Part shown: piece by piece, positions 50,322 through 58,599 of the stretch
How the letters are laid out: each line of letters opens with the position of its first letter
Numbering within the stretch: position 1 is the first letter of the stretch
From: DAOUJH01 sp965248955
GTDB taxonomy: Bacteria > Chloroflexota > Dehalococcoidia > Lucifugimonadales > QGNO01
Direction: 5' to 3'
NCBI GenBank assembly: GCA_965248955.1
Contig: OZ252212.1
Span: 1,922,001-1,986,000 of the forward strand
DNA length: 64,000 bases
Made by a program: the position numbers and the translations under genes
The notes under the pieces: generated by a model
Told to the model about the DNA's origin: nothing
The model's database searches: none
Seen by the model: the letters and a program-made list of their open reading frames with translations, nothing else

Positions 50322-51110
50322 ATGGATCTGGGACTCAGCGGGAAAACCGCCCTTATAACCGGAGGCAGCAGAGGCATCGGCCGGGCCACAGCCTTGACAT
50401 TGATTAAGGAAGGGTGCCAGGTTGGCATCTGTGCCCGCGGTGAAGAGACGCTCACCGGGACGCTTGACGAGCTAAGCTCCATATCGTCCAGCGCTTGGGG
50501 CGTCACTGCGGACGTAACCAGCAGGCAGGACATAGAGCGCTTCATCTCGGAAGGTGCGGCGCACTTTGGCGGGCTGGATGCGCTGGTATGCAACGTGGGC
50601 GGCATGCGCGGCAGAGGTTTGCTGGAAGCCAGCGATGAAGAGTGGAGCCAAACGCTTGACCTGAACCTGCTCCATTCGGTGCGTGCAATCAGGGCTGCCG
50701 TGGGTTGTATGAAGGAACGTGGCGGCGCCATTGTCATAGTTTCCTCTATATCCGGTTGGAAGCCCGGCCCGCAAGCCCAATATGGCAGCGCCAAGGCCGC
50801 CGAGATATTTCTGGCGTCATCACTGGCCTGGGAGCTGGCCCCGTTCAACATCCGTGTCAACGCAGTCAGCCCTGGCTCCATAATGTTTCGCGGTGGCGGT
50901 TGGGAGCGGTTCAAGCAGAGCTACCCCGGACAATACGACGAATGGATGAAGCGGGATCTGCCTTGGCAGCGCCTGGGCACGGACCAGGAAGTCGCCGATG
51001 TCATCGCTTTCATGTTGTCTGAGCGGTCGCGTTGGATAAACGGCGCAAATATCCCGGTTGACGGCGCCCAGGGACGTCCCACCGCCCGTTGGTACGATTT
51101 CGAAGGTTAG
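50322..51110 (+). CDS. SDR-family oxidoreductase inside the trp operon
   Basis: 262 residues. The cofactor loop is ALITGGSRGIGRATAL; an NNAG-equivalent is VCNVGGM; the catalytic Ser is in IVSSISGWKPGPQAQ, and Tyr-x3-Lys is YGSAKAAEIF. The end PVDGAQGRPTARWYDFEG differs from FabG. It reduces or oxidises an unknown carbonyl or alcohol with NAD(P). The ATG touches the trpD stop and trpC follows by 2 nt, so it is fully embedded in the operon. No SDR is part of the known tryptophan pathway. Confidence 0.9.
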   Translation: MDLGLSGKTALITGGSRGIGRATALTLIKEGCQVGICARGEETLTGTLDELSSISSSAWGVTADVTSRQDIERFISEGAAHFGGLDALVCNVGGMRGRGLLEASDEEWSQTLDLNLLHSVRAIRAAVGCMKERGGAIVIVSSISGWKPGPQAQYGSAKAAEIFLASSLAWELAPFNIRVNAVSPGSIMFRGGGWERFKQSYPGQYDEWMKRDLPWQRLGTDQEVADVIAFMLSERSRWINGANIPVDGAQGRPTARWYDFEG

Positions 51111-51112
51111 CT

Positions 51113-51904
51113 ATGAGCGCGGCAATACTCGACCAGATCGTAGAAAAGAAGCGCGAAAGGCTGGCCCGCCGCAAGCAGGAAGAGCCCCTGTCTTCACTGG
51201 AAGAGCGGGCCAAAGATACGCCCCCACCGCTGAACTTTTCTGGGGCCCTCGGGGAACCGGGAGTCCGGCTCATTGCCGAGACAAAGAAGGCGTCACCCTC
51301 CAAGGGCGTGCTCCATCAGAACTACGATCCTGTATCACTGGCGTGGATCTACGCCGAAAACGGAGCGGCCGCCATCTCCGTGCTCACGGAGGTCGATTAT
51401 TTCCAGGGCAGCTTGGAGCACTTGGAAGCGGTCAAGGATTCCGTGCGAGACGCGGGGCTGCCCGTGCTGCGCAAAGACTTCATCTTTGATCCATACCAGG
51501 TTGTGGAAGCGCGCGCCCACGGCGCCGACGCTATTCTACTCATAGTGGCCATGCTGGATGCGCCGCGGATCAAGGAGCTGCTTGGTGTGGCGCAGTCGCT
51601 ATGGATACAGGCGCTGGTGGAGGTGCACTCGGAAGATGAGCTGGACATGGCGCTGGAAGCGGGCGCCGAGATCATTGGCATCAACCACAGGGACCTGAAG
51701 ACCTTCCAAACGGACGTTACGCTATCGCAGAGACTGAGGCCGCTCATTCCGGAAGGCAAGGTGGTGGTTGCGGAGAGCGGCATCGGCTCCCGGGAGGACG
51801 TGATTAAACTCAAGGAATCGCGCATAGACGCCGTACTCGTGGGCGAGGCATTGGTTACGGCTTCCGACGTGGCGGCCAAGGTGCGGGAACTGGCCCACCC
51901 ATGA
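51113..51904 (+). CDS. trpC: indole-3-glycerol-phosphate synthase
   Basis: 263 residues of a TIM barrel. Typical blocks: ILDQIVEKKRERLARRKQE, the catalytic LIAETKKASPSKGVLHQNYDPVSLAWIYAENGAAAISVLTE (motif ETKKASPSKG), LRKDFIFDPYQVVEARAHGADAILLIVA (Lys-Asp-Phe), LVEVHSEDEL, IGINHRDLKTF and VAESGIGSREDV. ATG 51113, 2 nt after the SDR stop, is chosen over 51089. The stop overlaps trpF by ATGA. Confidence 0.97.
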   Translation: MSAAILDQIVEKKRERLARRKQEEPLSSLEERAKDTPPPLNFSGALGEPGVRLIAETKKASPSKGVLHQNYDPVSLAWIYAENGAAAISVLTEVDYFQGSLEHLEAVKDSVRDAGLPVLRKDFIFDPYQVVEARAHGADAILLIVAMLDAPRIKELLGVAQSLWIQALVEVHSEDELDMALEAGAEIIGINHRDLKTFQTDVTLSQRLRPLIPEGKVVVAESGIGSREDVIKLKESRIDAVLVGEALVTASDVAAKVRELAHP

Positions 51905-52560
51905 CGCAGGTCAAGATTTGCAGTGTGCAAGAGGCGGAGCACATTCTGGCCGCCGCTGAGGCGGGCGCCAACTTTGTCGGGCTGAACTTTGTGCCCGGGG
52001 TGCGCCGCCGTCTGCCGGAAGACAAGGCGAGAGAGATGGTGCAGTCGTTCCGCGACAGGTACGATCGTACCGGCCCCAGGCTGGTGGGTATCTTCGTAGA
52101 CCAGCCGCTGGATGAGGTTGACCGCATCCTGCAAGAGTGCGACCTGGATATGGCGCAGCTGAGCGGCCACGAGTCCCTGGAGTACGCCAGGCTGGTTTCC
52201 AGGCCGGTGATCAAGGTCGTCCACGTTCCCACGGAGAGGCCGGCCGGAGAGGTGATCGTCAGGTTGAGACCACTGCTTGCTGAATTGGAGTCGACGGGGA
52301 TTTTGCCGCTCCTGCACCCGGACGTAGGCCCCGCTCATGGCGGCACGGGCGCCACATTCGATTGGAAGATTGCCCGTGCCCTGGCGGCGGACCGGCGCTT
52401 TCTACTCGCTGGGGGCCTGGATCCGGAGAACGTGGCCCAGGCCGTGAGGCAAGTGCAACCCTGGGGCGTGGACGTATCCAGTGGCGTGGAGACGGCTGGA
52501 ATCAAGGACGTTGAAAAGATAGAGGCATTTGTGCAGAGGGCAGGAGCGGCCAAGGAGTAG
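51901..52560 (+). CDS. trpF: phosphoribosylanthranilate isomerase
   Basis: 219 residues. The catalytic cysteine is in VKICSVQEAEHI (usual CGLT is altered to CSVQ), then ANFVGLNFVPGVRRRL, VGIFVDQPLDEV, QLSGHES, the general acid Asp in LLHPDVGPAHGGTGATFDW, and LLAGGLDPENV, GVDVSSGVE. Overlaps trpC by 4 nt and precedes trpB by 2 nt. Confidence 0.96.
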   Translation: MTQVKICSVQEAEHILAAAEAGANFVGLNFVPGVRRRLPEDKAREMVQSFRDRYDRTGPRLVGIFVDQPLDEVDRILQECDLDMAQLSGHESLEYARLVSRPVIKVVHVPTERPAGEVIVRLRPLLAELESTGILPLLHPDVGPAHGGTGATFDWKIARALAADRRFLLAGGLDPENVAQAVRQVQPWGVDVSSGVETAGIKDVEKIEAFVQRAGAAKE

Positions 52561-52562
52561 AG

Positions 52563-53756
52563 ATGACTATACACAGTACACTCCCCAACGAACGGGGACG
52601 ATTCGGGGAATACGGCGGACGCTTTGTACCGGAGACGCTGATGGCCGCTCTCGATGAGTTGGAGGAGGCTTACCGAACGGTAGAGAACGACGCCTCCTTT
52701 CAAGGCGAGATGTCGTCGTTGCTTGGAGAGTACGTGGGGCGCCCCACTCCTCTATACTATGCCGCCAACTTGAGTCGGCGCTTGGGCGGAGCGCAGGTAT
52801 ACCTGAAACGGGAGGACCTGGCTCACACCGGAGCTCATAAGATAAACAACGCTATTGGCCAGGGACTGCTGGCAAAACGCATTGGCAAGCGACGCATCAT
52901 TGCAGAGACGGGTGCCGGTCAGCACGGCGTGGCCGCCGCCACCGTCTGCGCCATGCTGGGGCTGGAGTGCGTGGTGTACATGGGTGAGGAGGACATCCGG
53001 CGCCAGGCGCCCAACGTTTACCGTATGGAGCTTCTCGGCGCCGACGTACGACCGGTTAGCAGTGGCACCAGGACTCTCAAAGACGCCATAAACGAGACGA
53101 TAAGGGATTGGGTGACTAACGTGGCCACCACGCATTACCTGCTGGGCAGCGCCGTGGGCCCTCATCCCTATCCCATGATCGTACGCGACTTTCAATCGGT
53201 GATAGGCAGCGAATGCCGGCGGCAGGTACTGCAAGCGGCGGGCCGGCTCCCGGATTACGTGGTGGCCTGCGTTGGTGGAGGCAGCAACGCCATAGGCCTG
53301 TTCCATCCTTTCTTGGACGATGCGGAGGTGAAGCTGGTGGGCGTGGAGGCCGGCGGAGAGAGCACTCAGAGCGGTAGAAACGCCGCCTCCATTGTGGCGG
53401 GCAGGCCCGGAGTATTGCACGGCTCTTACTCCTACGTGCTGCAGGACGACGACGGTCAGATATTGGGGACTCATAGTGTGTCTGCTGGACTGGACTACCC
53501 GGGCGTTGGGCCGGAGCATGCCTACTTGAAGGATACGGAGCGCGCCGCTTACGTGGCAGCCACCGATGAAGAAGCGTTGGAGGCGTTTGGATTGCTATGC
53601 CGGACGGAGGGGATCATACCCGCCCTTGAACCTGCTCATGCTTTGGCGTACGTGGCCAAGCTTGCGCCCACTTTGAGCAAGGACTCCCTGGTTGTGGTTG
53701 GCCTGAGCGGACGGGGAGATAAGGACCTGCAAACGGTGAAGGAATACCTGAAGTAG
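52563..53756 (+). CDS. trpB: tryptophan synthase beta chain (classical TrpB1)
   Basis: 397 residues. FGEYGGRFVPETLMAALDELE opens it; PLP lysine K93 is in HTGAHKINNAIGQGLLAKRIGK; GAGQHGVAAATVCAMLGLECVVYMGEEDIRRQ, the phosphate loop ACVGGGSNAIGLFHPF and HSVSAGLDYPGVGPEHAYLKD follow. TrpB1 normally works in an alpha2-beta2 complex, yet no trpA follows: the next genes are convergent MaoC genes. Confidence 0.97.
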   Translation: MTIHSTLPNERGRFGEYGGRFVPETLMAALDELEEAYRTVENDASFQGEMSSLLGEYVGRPTPLYYAANLSRRLGGAQVYLKREDLAHTGAHKINNAIGQGLLAKRIGKRRIIAETGAGQHGVAAATVCAMLGLECVVYMGEEDIRRQAPNVYRMELLGADVRPVSSGTRTLKDAINETIRDWVTNVATTHYLLGSAVGPHPYPMIVRDFQSVIGSECRRQVLQAAGRLPDYVVACVGGGSNAIGLFHPFLDDAEVKLVGVEAGGESTQSGRNAASIVAGRPGVLHGSYSYVLQDDDGQILGTHSVSAGLDYPGVGPEHAYLKDTERAAYVAATDEEALEAFGLLCRTEGIIPALEPAHALAYVAKLAPTLSKDSLVVVGLSGRGDKDLQTVKEYLK

Positions 53757-53767
53757 TAAAGAGGGTG

Positions 53768-54208
53768 TCAGCCAGGATAACGCGGGCTTGATTTCGAGGG
53801 CAGCTCGACTGTTGCTGCGCCTGGAGTTGTCTTTTCACCCTTGCTGTTTTCCAGCCAAACCTCGCAATCGACCAGGAATCGCGTCTCCTCCCTGTATACC
53901 CTGGTAACCACCCCCTTGCAATGCAGGGTGTCGCCGGGAAAATCCATGCCCCTGTGTTGGCAGCTGAGCTTCCTCAGCCTTCCGGAATCGCCTATCCAGT
54001 CGGTGACCAGTTGCGCTAGGAATGCATTCTTAAGTCCGCCCTGCACCACAACGCCGGGCAGTCCCCGGCTCCTGGCGAACTCAGAGTCGTAGTGAATCTG
54101 ATAGAAATCTCCAGAGGCGCCGCAATACATCACCAGCATCTGCGTAGTGGGATGCTTTTGCAGCGGCGGGATGCTCATCCCTTCTCTTACGTCTTCCCAG
54201 TACGGCAA
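53768..54208 (-). CDS. MaoC-like hot-dog dehydratase subunit
   Basis: 146 residues. The hydratase pair is in MYCGASGDFYQIHYDSEFAR (A-S-G-D-x4-H) and GVVVQGGLKNAFLAQLVTDW. It probably hydrates or dehydrates an acyl-CoA together with the preceding FAS1-like protein (gap 18 nt), as in HTD2-like or HadAB pairs. The start is TTG 54208 with GGAG 4 nt upstream. It is encoded next to tryptophan genes but on the opposite strand, so it is not part of that operon. Confidence 0.88.
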   Translation of the reverse strand: MPYWEDVREGMSIPPLQKHPTTQMLVMYCGASGDFYQIHYDSEFARSRGLPGVVVQGGLKNAFLAQLVTDWIGDSGRLRKLSCQHRGMDFPGDTLHCKGVVTRVYREETRFLVDCEVWLENSKGEKTTPGAATVELPSKSSPRYPG

Positions 54209-54226
54209 TTTGCTCCGCTCCTATTG

Positions 54227-54682
54227 CTAGTAGGTAATCAGCGTCCAGCGCTGAGTGGCGACAAGCTGGTGCAGCTGGTTGGTATAGGTAAGCTCACGTG
54301 TCAGTATGACCATGGGCCCCAGTCTGCCGGTGCGCTCCTTCACGTCCGTCAGCGTCTCCACAACAGTGATTCGGTCTCCTGCTCGCAGAGGCTCGAAGTA
54401 TTGCCACTCACTTCCGCCGTCCAGCAGGTTTTGCAGTGGGCTTTGCCACTGCACCTTTGGCGGGCCCGGCCGCAGTGTGCGAAGGAACGTGGGAGGAGCT
54501 ATGATTCCCCCGTAGCCTGAATGCCGGGCATGCGCTTCATCGCGGTAAAGAGGATTGGGGTCTGCTATAGCTTCGGCCAAACGTAAAATGACCCCACGCT
54601 CCACCTCGTGCGTCAGCGGTTCAGATGCCACGCCTATCGCCTCTCGCAGACCGTCTGTAATCGGGGACCCTGCTTCAAACAT
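54227..54682 (-). CDS. FAS1-like N-terminal MaoC hot-dog protein
   Basis: 151 residues matching the non-catalytic half of split MaoC enzymes: LTHEVERGVILRLAEAIADPNPLYRDEAHARHSGYGGIIAPPTFLRTL (substrate pocket; motif DPNPLYRD, APPTF) and LDGGSEWQYFEPLRAGDRITVVETLTDV. It lacks the Asp-His hydratase pair, which is supplied by the next gene. Start ATG 54682 overlaps the GNAT stop by 8 nt. Confidence 0.88.
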   Translation of the reverse strand: MFEAGSPITDGLREAIGVASEPLTHEVERGVILRLAEAIADPNPLYRDEAHARHSGYGGIIAPPTFLRTLRPGPPKVQWQSPLQNLLDGGSEWQYFEPLRAGDRITVVETLTDVKERTGRLGPMVILTRELTYTNQLHQLVATQRWTLITY

Positions 54683-55265
54683 GCTGACAGCACTGGGTGA
54701 GGGCTTCCGCCTCCCTGAGAGGGAGGCTCTTTTCTTCTCGGTTTTCCAGCCAGTAATCGTGGGTGAGTTCCATTAGGACTAGGTCGCGTCCATTGCGGCG
54801 TACCGTGCGCACGCTGCGGAAGCCGCATCTTCGGAAACTGCTCTGCGCTCGGATGTTCCAGTCCAGGGTATGCAGATAGAGACGCTTGAGGTCGGTGGTG
54901 CGGAATATGTGGTCTATGAGGCCCACCATGGCGTGGTATCCAAAGCTCTTGTTCCAGTAGTCCCGGTTGCCTATCATGATACCCAGCTCTGCTTCTCCAA
55001 AATGCGCGTTGATGTCGTAGCACATCACGTTCCCAATATGCTTACCGTCCAGGTCGTCTATGGCAAGCCGCAGCGACCATTGAGACGGGTGTTTCAGATC
55101 ATCCTCGTAGTATCTCAGGAACTGTCTGAACGGCTGCATCAGCGGTGTTGTGGCGTCTAGCTCCGCTAGCTCTTCGTCGCAGCGCCAGGCGTAGTCGTCT
55201 TCCGCATCCTCTAAGCGCTTGGGCCGGAGGATAGCCTTCCCGGCGCGTATGACTTGGGGCTTCAT
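54675..55265 (-). CDS. GNAT acetyltransferase, RimJ/RimL type
   Basis: 196 residues. ILRPKRLEDAEDDYAWRCDEELAELD at the start, LRLAIDDLDGKHIGNVMCYDINAHFGEAELGIMIGNRDYWNKSFGYHAMVGLIDHIF (acetyl-CoA core with the motif LGIMIGNRDYWNKSFG) and LYLHTLDWNIRAQSSFRRCGF. It acetylates an amine, often a ribosomal or tRNA-linked protein N-terminus; the target is unknown. It overlaps NUDIX upstream by ATGA and FAS1-like downstream by 8 nt, so NUDIX-GNAT-FAS1-MaoC form a single unit. Confidence 0.88.
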   Translation of the reverse strand: MKPQVIRAGKAILRPKRLEDAEDDYAWRCDEELAELDATTPLMQPFRQFLRYYEDDLKHPSQWSLRLAIDDLDGKHIGNVMCYDINAHFGEAELGIMIGNRDYWNKSFGYHAMVGLIDHIFRTTDLKRLYLHTLDWNIRAQSSFRRCGFRSVRTVRRNGRDLVLMELTHDYWLENREEKSLPLREAEALTQCCQHV

Positions 55266-55714
55266 CCCGGCACCGCCCCGTCGTGGGCAATCTGAAGCGC
55301 CTTTTTAACTAGTTCCACTTCGTTGGAATGAGTCATAATATCCAAGGCCTCTGCTTCCGGCCACCAGTGAACATCGTCAAATTCGGGGTCGTGAGCAGAA
55401 AAGTCTCCACCGGTGGGAACCATCAGATAGAAGTGCACCGTCTTGTGGCAGCGCACCCGGTCCTGGCTGCGTACAAACCAGTACTCTATGCTTCCCAAAG
55501 GAGACCGGATTTCCACTTCAAGACCCGTTTCCTCTCTGACCTCACGCAGGGCCGTCTGGTCCATGGATTCGCCTTTGTCTGGAGTGCCTTTGGGAAGCGC
55601 CCATAAAGGTGGAGAGACCCTGTGACACAGCGCAATCTCCACGCCGCCGCCGGCCTGGCGGTAGACCACGCCCCCCGCCGAGACATGATGTTCTATGCGT
55701 CCCTTCCGTGCCAT
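55262..55714 (-). CDS. NUDIX hydrolase
   Basis: 150 residues. The Nudix box is complete: GTPDKGESMDQTALREVREE followed by TGLEV, with the family G-x5-E-x7-REUxEExGU spacing. N-terminus EHHVSAGGVVYRQAGGGVEIALC and LWALPKGTPDKG are typical of Ap4A/dATP-type hydrolases. It cleaves a nucleoside diphosphate linked to X. ATG 55714 has GGAGGTG 4-5 nt upstream. First gene of a four-gene minus-strand unit. Confidence 0.92.
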   Translation of the reverse strand: MARKGRIEHHVSAGGVVYRQAGGGVEIALCHRVSPPLWALPKGTPDKGESMDQTALREVREETGLEVEIRSPLGSIEYWFVRSQDRVRCHKTVHFYLMVPTGGDFSAHDPEFDDVHWWPEAEALDIMTHSNEVELVKKALQIAHDGAVPG

Positions 55715-55792
55715 TACACCTCCAAGGGCGTTTCAATTCTAAGTATAGCCGAAAAGTACAGTCAAGGACGTGCACTGGAAGGAGGTTTACAA

Positions 55793-55843
55793 TTGAGCAA
55801 AGCGCGCCGCATGACAAACGGCTGCCGGTCAAGGCGGGGTTGA
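55793..55843 (+). CDS. possible 16-codon leader ORF with strong ribosome site
   Basis: TTG 55793 lies 6 nt after AAGGAGGT and opens a 16-residue frame, MSKARRMTNGCRSRRG, ending at a TGA that overlaps the -35 of the next promoter. The signal is good, but the peptide is very short and basic; it may be a remnant. Confidence 0.3.
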   Translation: MSKARRMTNGCRSRRG

Positions 55844-55867
55844 CATAGAATTAAAGCGTGGAATAAT
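55840..55867 (+). promoter_or_regulatory. promoter of the MaoC/CoA-transferase operon
   Basis: TTGACA (55840-55845), 16-nt spacer, AATAAT (55862-55867). The start would be near 55875, about 40 nt before the ATG at 55915. Confidence 0.7.
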
Positions 55868-55914
55868 CCCCAAGGTGTCACTTTTCAATCTTCGTTGCCT
55901 TGAGGGTTCATCAT

Positions 55915-57255
55915 ATGACTCAGACCTTTGAAGAAGCCATCGCCGAGTTCATGGAGCGCTCCAGGGGGCAATTGGAGCAGGAAGTGATGGAAAACTTACC
56001 GCCTGGCCCACCCTCGCCGTATGAACAGTCGGGCCCTCCCTTCGAATCTCCTCTCCTACTGGACGCCAAGACCATTCACAAGTACACGCTTAGCATTGGC
56101 GACGACAACCCCCTTTTCAACGACCCGGAGTATGGCAGGAAGAGCCGCTACGGCGCTCAACTGGCCCCTGGGCCTATCTTGGCCCTGGTGCGCTATCCAT
56201 CCGCGCACGGCGCGAAGCGTCCCGAAGGGTACCCCATGGCCAATTTTATTTCGGGCACCGCGTGGGAGTTCTACGACGTGCTTAGGGCAGGCGCCAGGTT
56301 TCGTTCGTCCAAGGTAACCAGGGAGTTCATCGAGAGGTCCGGCATGCAGGGGACGCTCCTCTTTCTGATATCAGAGGTGTATTACTGGGACTATCACGGC
56401 GATATGCCGGCCAAATGCTACGGTACGCAGATCATGGTGCCCCAGGAGACCATGGAGACCTCTCGCTCCATGCCTGTAGAGCGTTTGGGTGAGCATATGA
56501 TGTACGAACGCAAGGCATCGCAATATAGCCCGGAACAGCTCAACGAGTTCTTGTCGAAGATAGAGGGGATGAAACGCCGCGGCGCGGAAAAGCTGTACTG
56601 GGAAGACGTTGCGGTAGGCGATACGATTGGTCCCCTGGTGTTGCCTCCCTGGACGCTCCAGGATCAGATTTGCCAGCACTCCATGCAATCCGCAACGCAA
56701 AGCAGTGAAGACTACTTCCACGATAGCACTGCTTTTGAACCCTTCTTCCACTACGCGAAGCACGACACGGAATGGGCGCGGGTTCATCCCGTGACGCGCT
56801 GGCCGCGTTCCCACGGTGACGAGCACGAGGACGCCCTGCTGGCCATCTACCGGGGACAGCCGGCGCCATTTGACTTTGGAGTCCAGCGTGTGCAGATCCC
56901 TCAGCGGCTCCTCACGGACTGGATGGGCAACGACGGTTTCATACGCCGTATGTATATAGCAATGCGCCGCCCCGTCTACTACGGAGACTTTACCGTCTAC
57001 ACCGGTGAAGTGATGAAGAAGTACAGGGAGGTGCAGACCGGGGTGGACGAGCCGGGCGGAACTCCCGGCCGGCTCGAGTATCACGCCGTGGGCATTCGCA
57101 TAGACGGCACCAACCAGGTCGGCGAGCCACAGGCGCCCGGTTCGGCGACGGTGTATCTGCCCTCCAGGGAAGACGGCCCGGTGACGTTGCCGGTGCCCCA
57201 TGGTGCAAAGACGCCGTACGTCAACTACAACAAGTTTCGCAGGGATTGGTACTAG
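55915..57255 (+). CDS. double hot-dog MaoC-like acyl-CoA dehydratase
   Basis: 446 residues holding two hot-dog folds. The first (about 50-200) has the pocket motif LSIGDDNPLFNDPEYGRKSRYGAQLAPGP and a FAS1-like strand pattern; the second (about 225-430) has YWEDVAVGDTIGPLVLPPWTLQD and APFDFGVQRVQIPQRLLTDWMGNDG. The usual A-S-G-D-x4-H pair is not evident in the second fold, so catalytic details may differ. Start ATG 55915 has GAGGG 8 nt upstream; a TTG at 55900 is less likely. It leads two CoA-transferase genes 9 nt downstream, so a CoA-ester pathway is probable. Confidence 0.85.
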   Translation: MTQTFEEAIAEFMERSRGQLEQEVMENLPPGPPSPYEQSGPPFESPLLLDAKTIHKYTLSIGDDNPLFNDPEYGRKSRYGAQLAPGPILALVRYPSAHGAKRPEGYPMANFISGTAWEFYDVLRAGARFRSSKVTREFIERSGMQGTLLFLISEVYYWDYHGDMPAKCYGTQIMVPQETMETSRSMPVERLGEHMMYERKASQYSPEQLNEFLSKIEGMKRRGAEKLYWEDVAVGDTIGPLVLPPWTLQDQICQHSMQSATQSSEDYFHDSTAFEPFFHYAKHDTEWARVHPVTRWPRSHGDEHEDALLAIYRGQPAPFDFGVQRVQIPQRLLTDWMGNDGFIRRMYIAMRRPVYYGDFTVYTGEVMKKYREVQTGVDEPGGTPGRLEYHAVGIRIDGTNQVGEPQAPGSATVYLPSREDGPVTLPVPHGAKTPYVNYNKFRRDWY

Positions 57256-57264
57256 GAGGATGAT

Positions 57265-58599
57265 ATGCAAGACGCCCTAGCTGGACTGCGCATCATAGAC
57301 AGTACGACGGCGGTGGCGATGCCAACCGCGATGCATATAATGGCCGACCTTGGCGCGGAGATTATCAAGGTAGAAAGCCATACCCTGACCCGCGACGAGA
57401 CGGGGCCTTACGTAGACAACGACCCCGGCGAAGAGCCCTGGAACCGCGACGCCAGCTTCCAGCACTTGCACCGCAGTAAATATAGCCTCACTTTGAACCT
57501 GAAGACTCCGGAGGCCGTCCAGGCTTACAAAGACATGGCCCGGGTTACAGATGTGATCGTGGAGAATAACCGTGCCGGCACCATGGACAGGCTGGGGCTG
57601 GGCTACCGGGAAATACGAAGCATCAAACCTGACATCATATATTTTTCCAACACCGGCTTTGGGCATACTGGGCCCTGGAGGAGATATGCGGGCATCGGCA
57701 GCATGCTGGAGCTGATCTGCGGTCTCAGCCAGTTCACCGGCTATCCAGATGAAGGCACCCCGCGCCGTGTCGGTGCCGCCTGGTTCGACCTGCACGTGGC
57801 TTGGATGGCGGTGTTCGCTATCATGTCGGCGCTTCACTACCGCAATGAGACGGGTAGGGGACAGTGGGTTGACTTTGCCATGTACCAAATAGGCGTTTCC
57901 ACTCTGGGAGACGCCATTCTGGATTTCTCCGTCAACGGACGTAGCGGGAAGCTCATGGGCAACCGCCATCCCATACATGCTCCCCACGGTGTTTACCCGT
58001 GCCGCGGTGACGATAAGTGGATAGCCATTGGGGTAGAGACCGACGTGCAGTGGGACTCGCTGTGCCGCTTGATGGGGAATGGGCTGGGCGACGATCCCAA
58101 GTTCAGCGACGCGCTTTCCCGCAAGCATCACGAAGAGGAGTTGGACGCCAGGATAAGCCGGTGGACTGAGGATCAGGACACCCAGGAGGTCATGGAGGAA
58201 TTGCAGCAGAACGGCATACCGGCATATCCCACGAAAGACACTCGTGAGCTTCTAACCGACGTTCACATGGAAGCGCGTAACTTCTACGAGAGGTTTGCCC
58301 ATCCGCCGGATTCGGGCATAGGCAGGCGGGCTTACGTGAGCCGGCCCTGGAAGCTGACCGATACGCCCTCATATATCCGCAGACCGGCCCCGAAACTGGG
58401 GGAGCAAAATGAATACTTGATGGGGGAGTTGCTTGGCTGGAGCGAAGCGGACGTGGCCCGTCTCTACGAGCTTGATGTCATGGGCAAGCGGCCAGCCAAT
58501 GCCGGCGAAAGAAAACCCATGGATACAGAGGCGGCCCTGAAGGAAGGTACGCTCTCTCAGGTTGACCCCGATTTCAAGAAGACATTGAGGTATGAATAG
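57265..58599 (+). CDS. family III CoA-transferase (CaiB/BaiF), catalytic-Asp form
   Basis: 444 residues. GLRIIDSTTAVAMPTAMHIMADLGAEIIKVE is the family entry, FGHTGPWRRYAGIGSMLELICGLSQFTG the middle, and VGAAWFDLHVAWMAVFAIMSALHYRNETGRGQWVDFAMYQ holds the catalytic Asp175 and the CoA-binding block (motif AAWFDLHVAW). It moves CoA between carboxylic acids. ATG 57265 follows AGGAGGATGAT. It overlaps the next CoA-transferase by 8 nt. Confidence 0.92.
   Translation: MQDALAGLRIIDSTTAVAMPTAMHIMADLGAEIIKVESHTLTRDETGPYVDNDPGEEPWNRDASFQHLHRSKYSLTLNLKTPEAVQAYKDMARVTDVIVENNRAGTMDRLGLGYREIRSIKPDIIYFSNTGFGHTGPWRRYAGIGSMLELICGLSQFTGYPDEGTPRRVGAAWFDLHVAWMAVFAIMSALHYRNETGRGQWVDFAMYQIGVSTLGDAILDFSVNGRSGKLMGNRHPIHAPHGVYPCRGDDKWIAIGVETDVQWDSLCRLMGNGLGDDPKFSDALSRKHHEEELDARISRWTEDQDTQEVMEELQQNGIPAYPTKDTRELLTDVHMEARNFYERFAHPPDSGIGRRAYVSRPWKLTDTPSYIRRPAPKLGEQNEYLMGELLGWSEADVARLYELDVMGKRPANAGERKPMDTEAALKEGTLSQVDPDFKKTLRYE

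Noticed and set aside
52301..52380. loss of the TrpF general acid
   Set aside because: LLHPDVGPAHGGTG first seems to have His for Asp, but the loop length varies in the family and the Asp two residues later fits.
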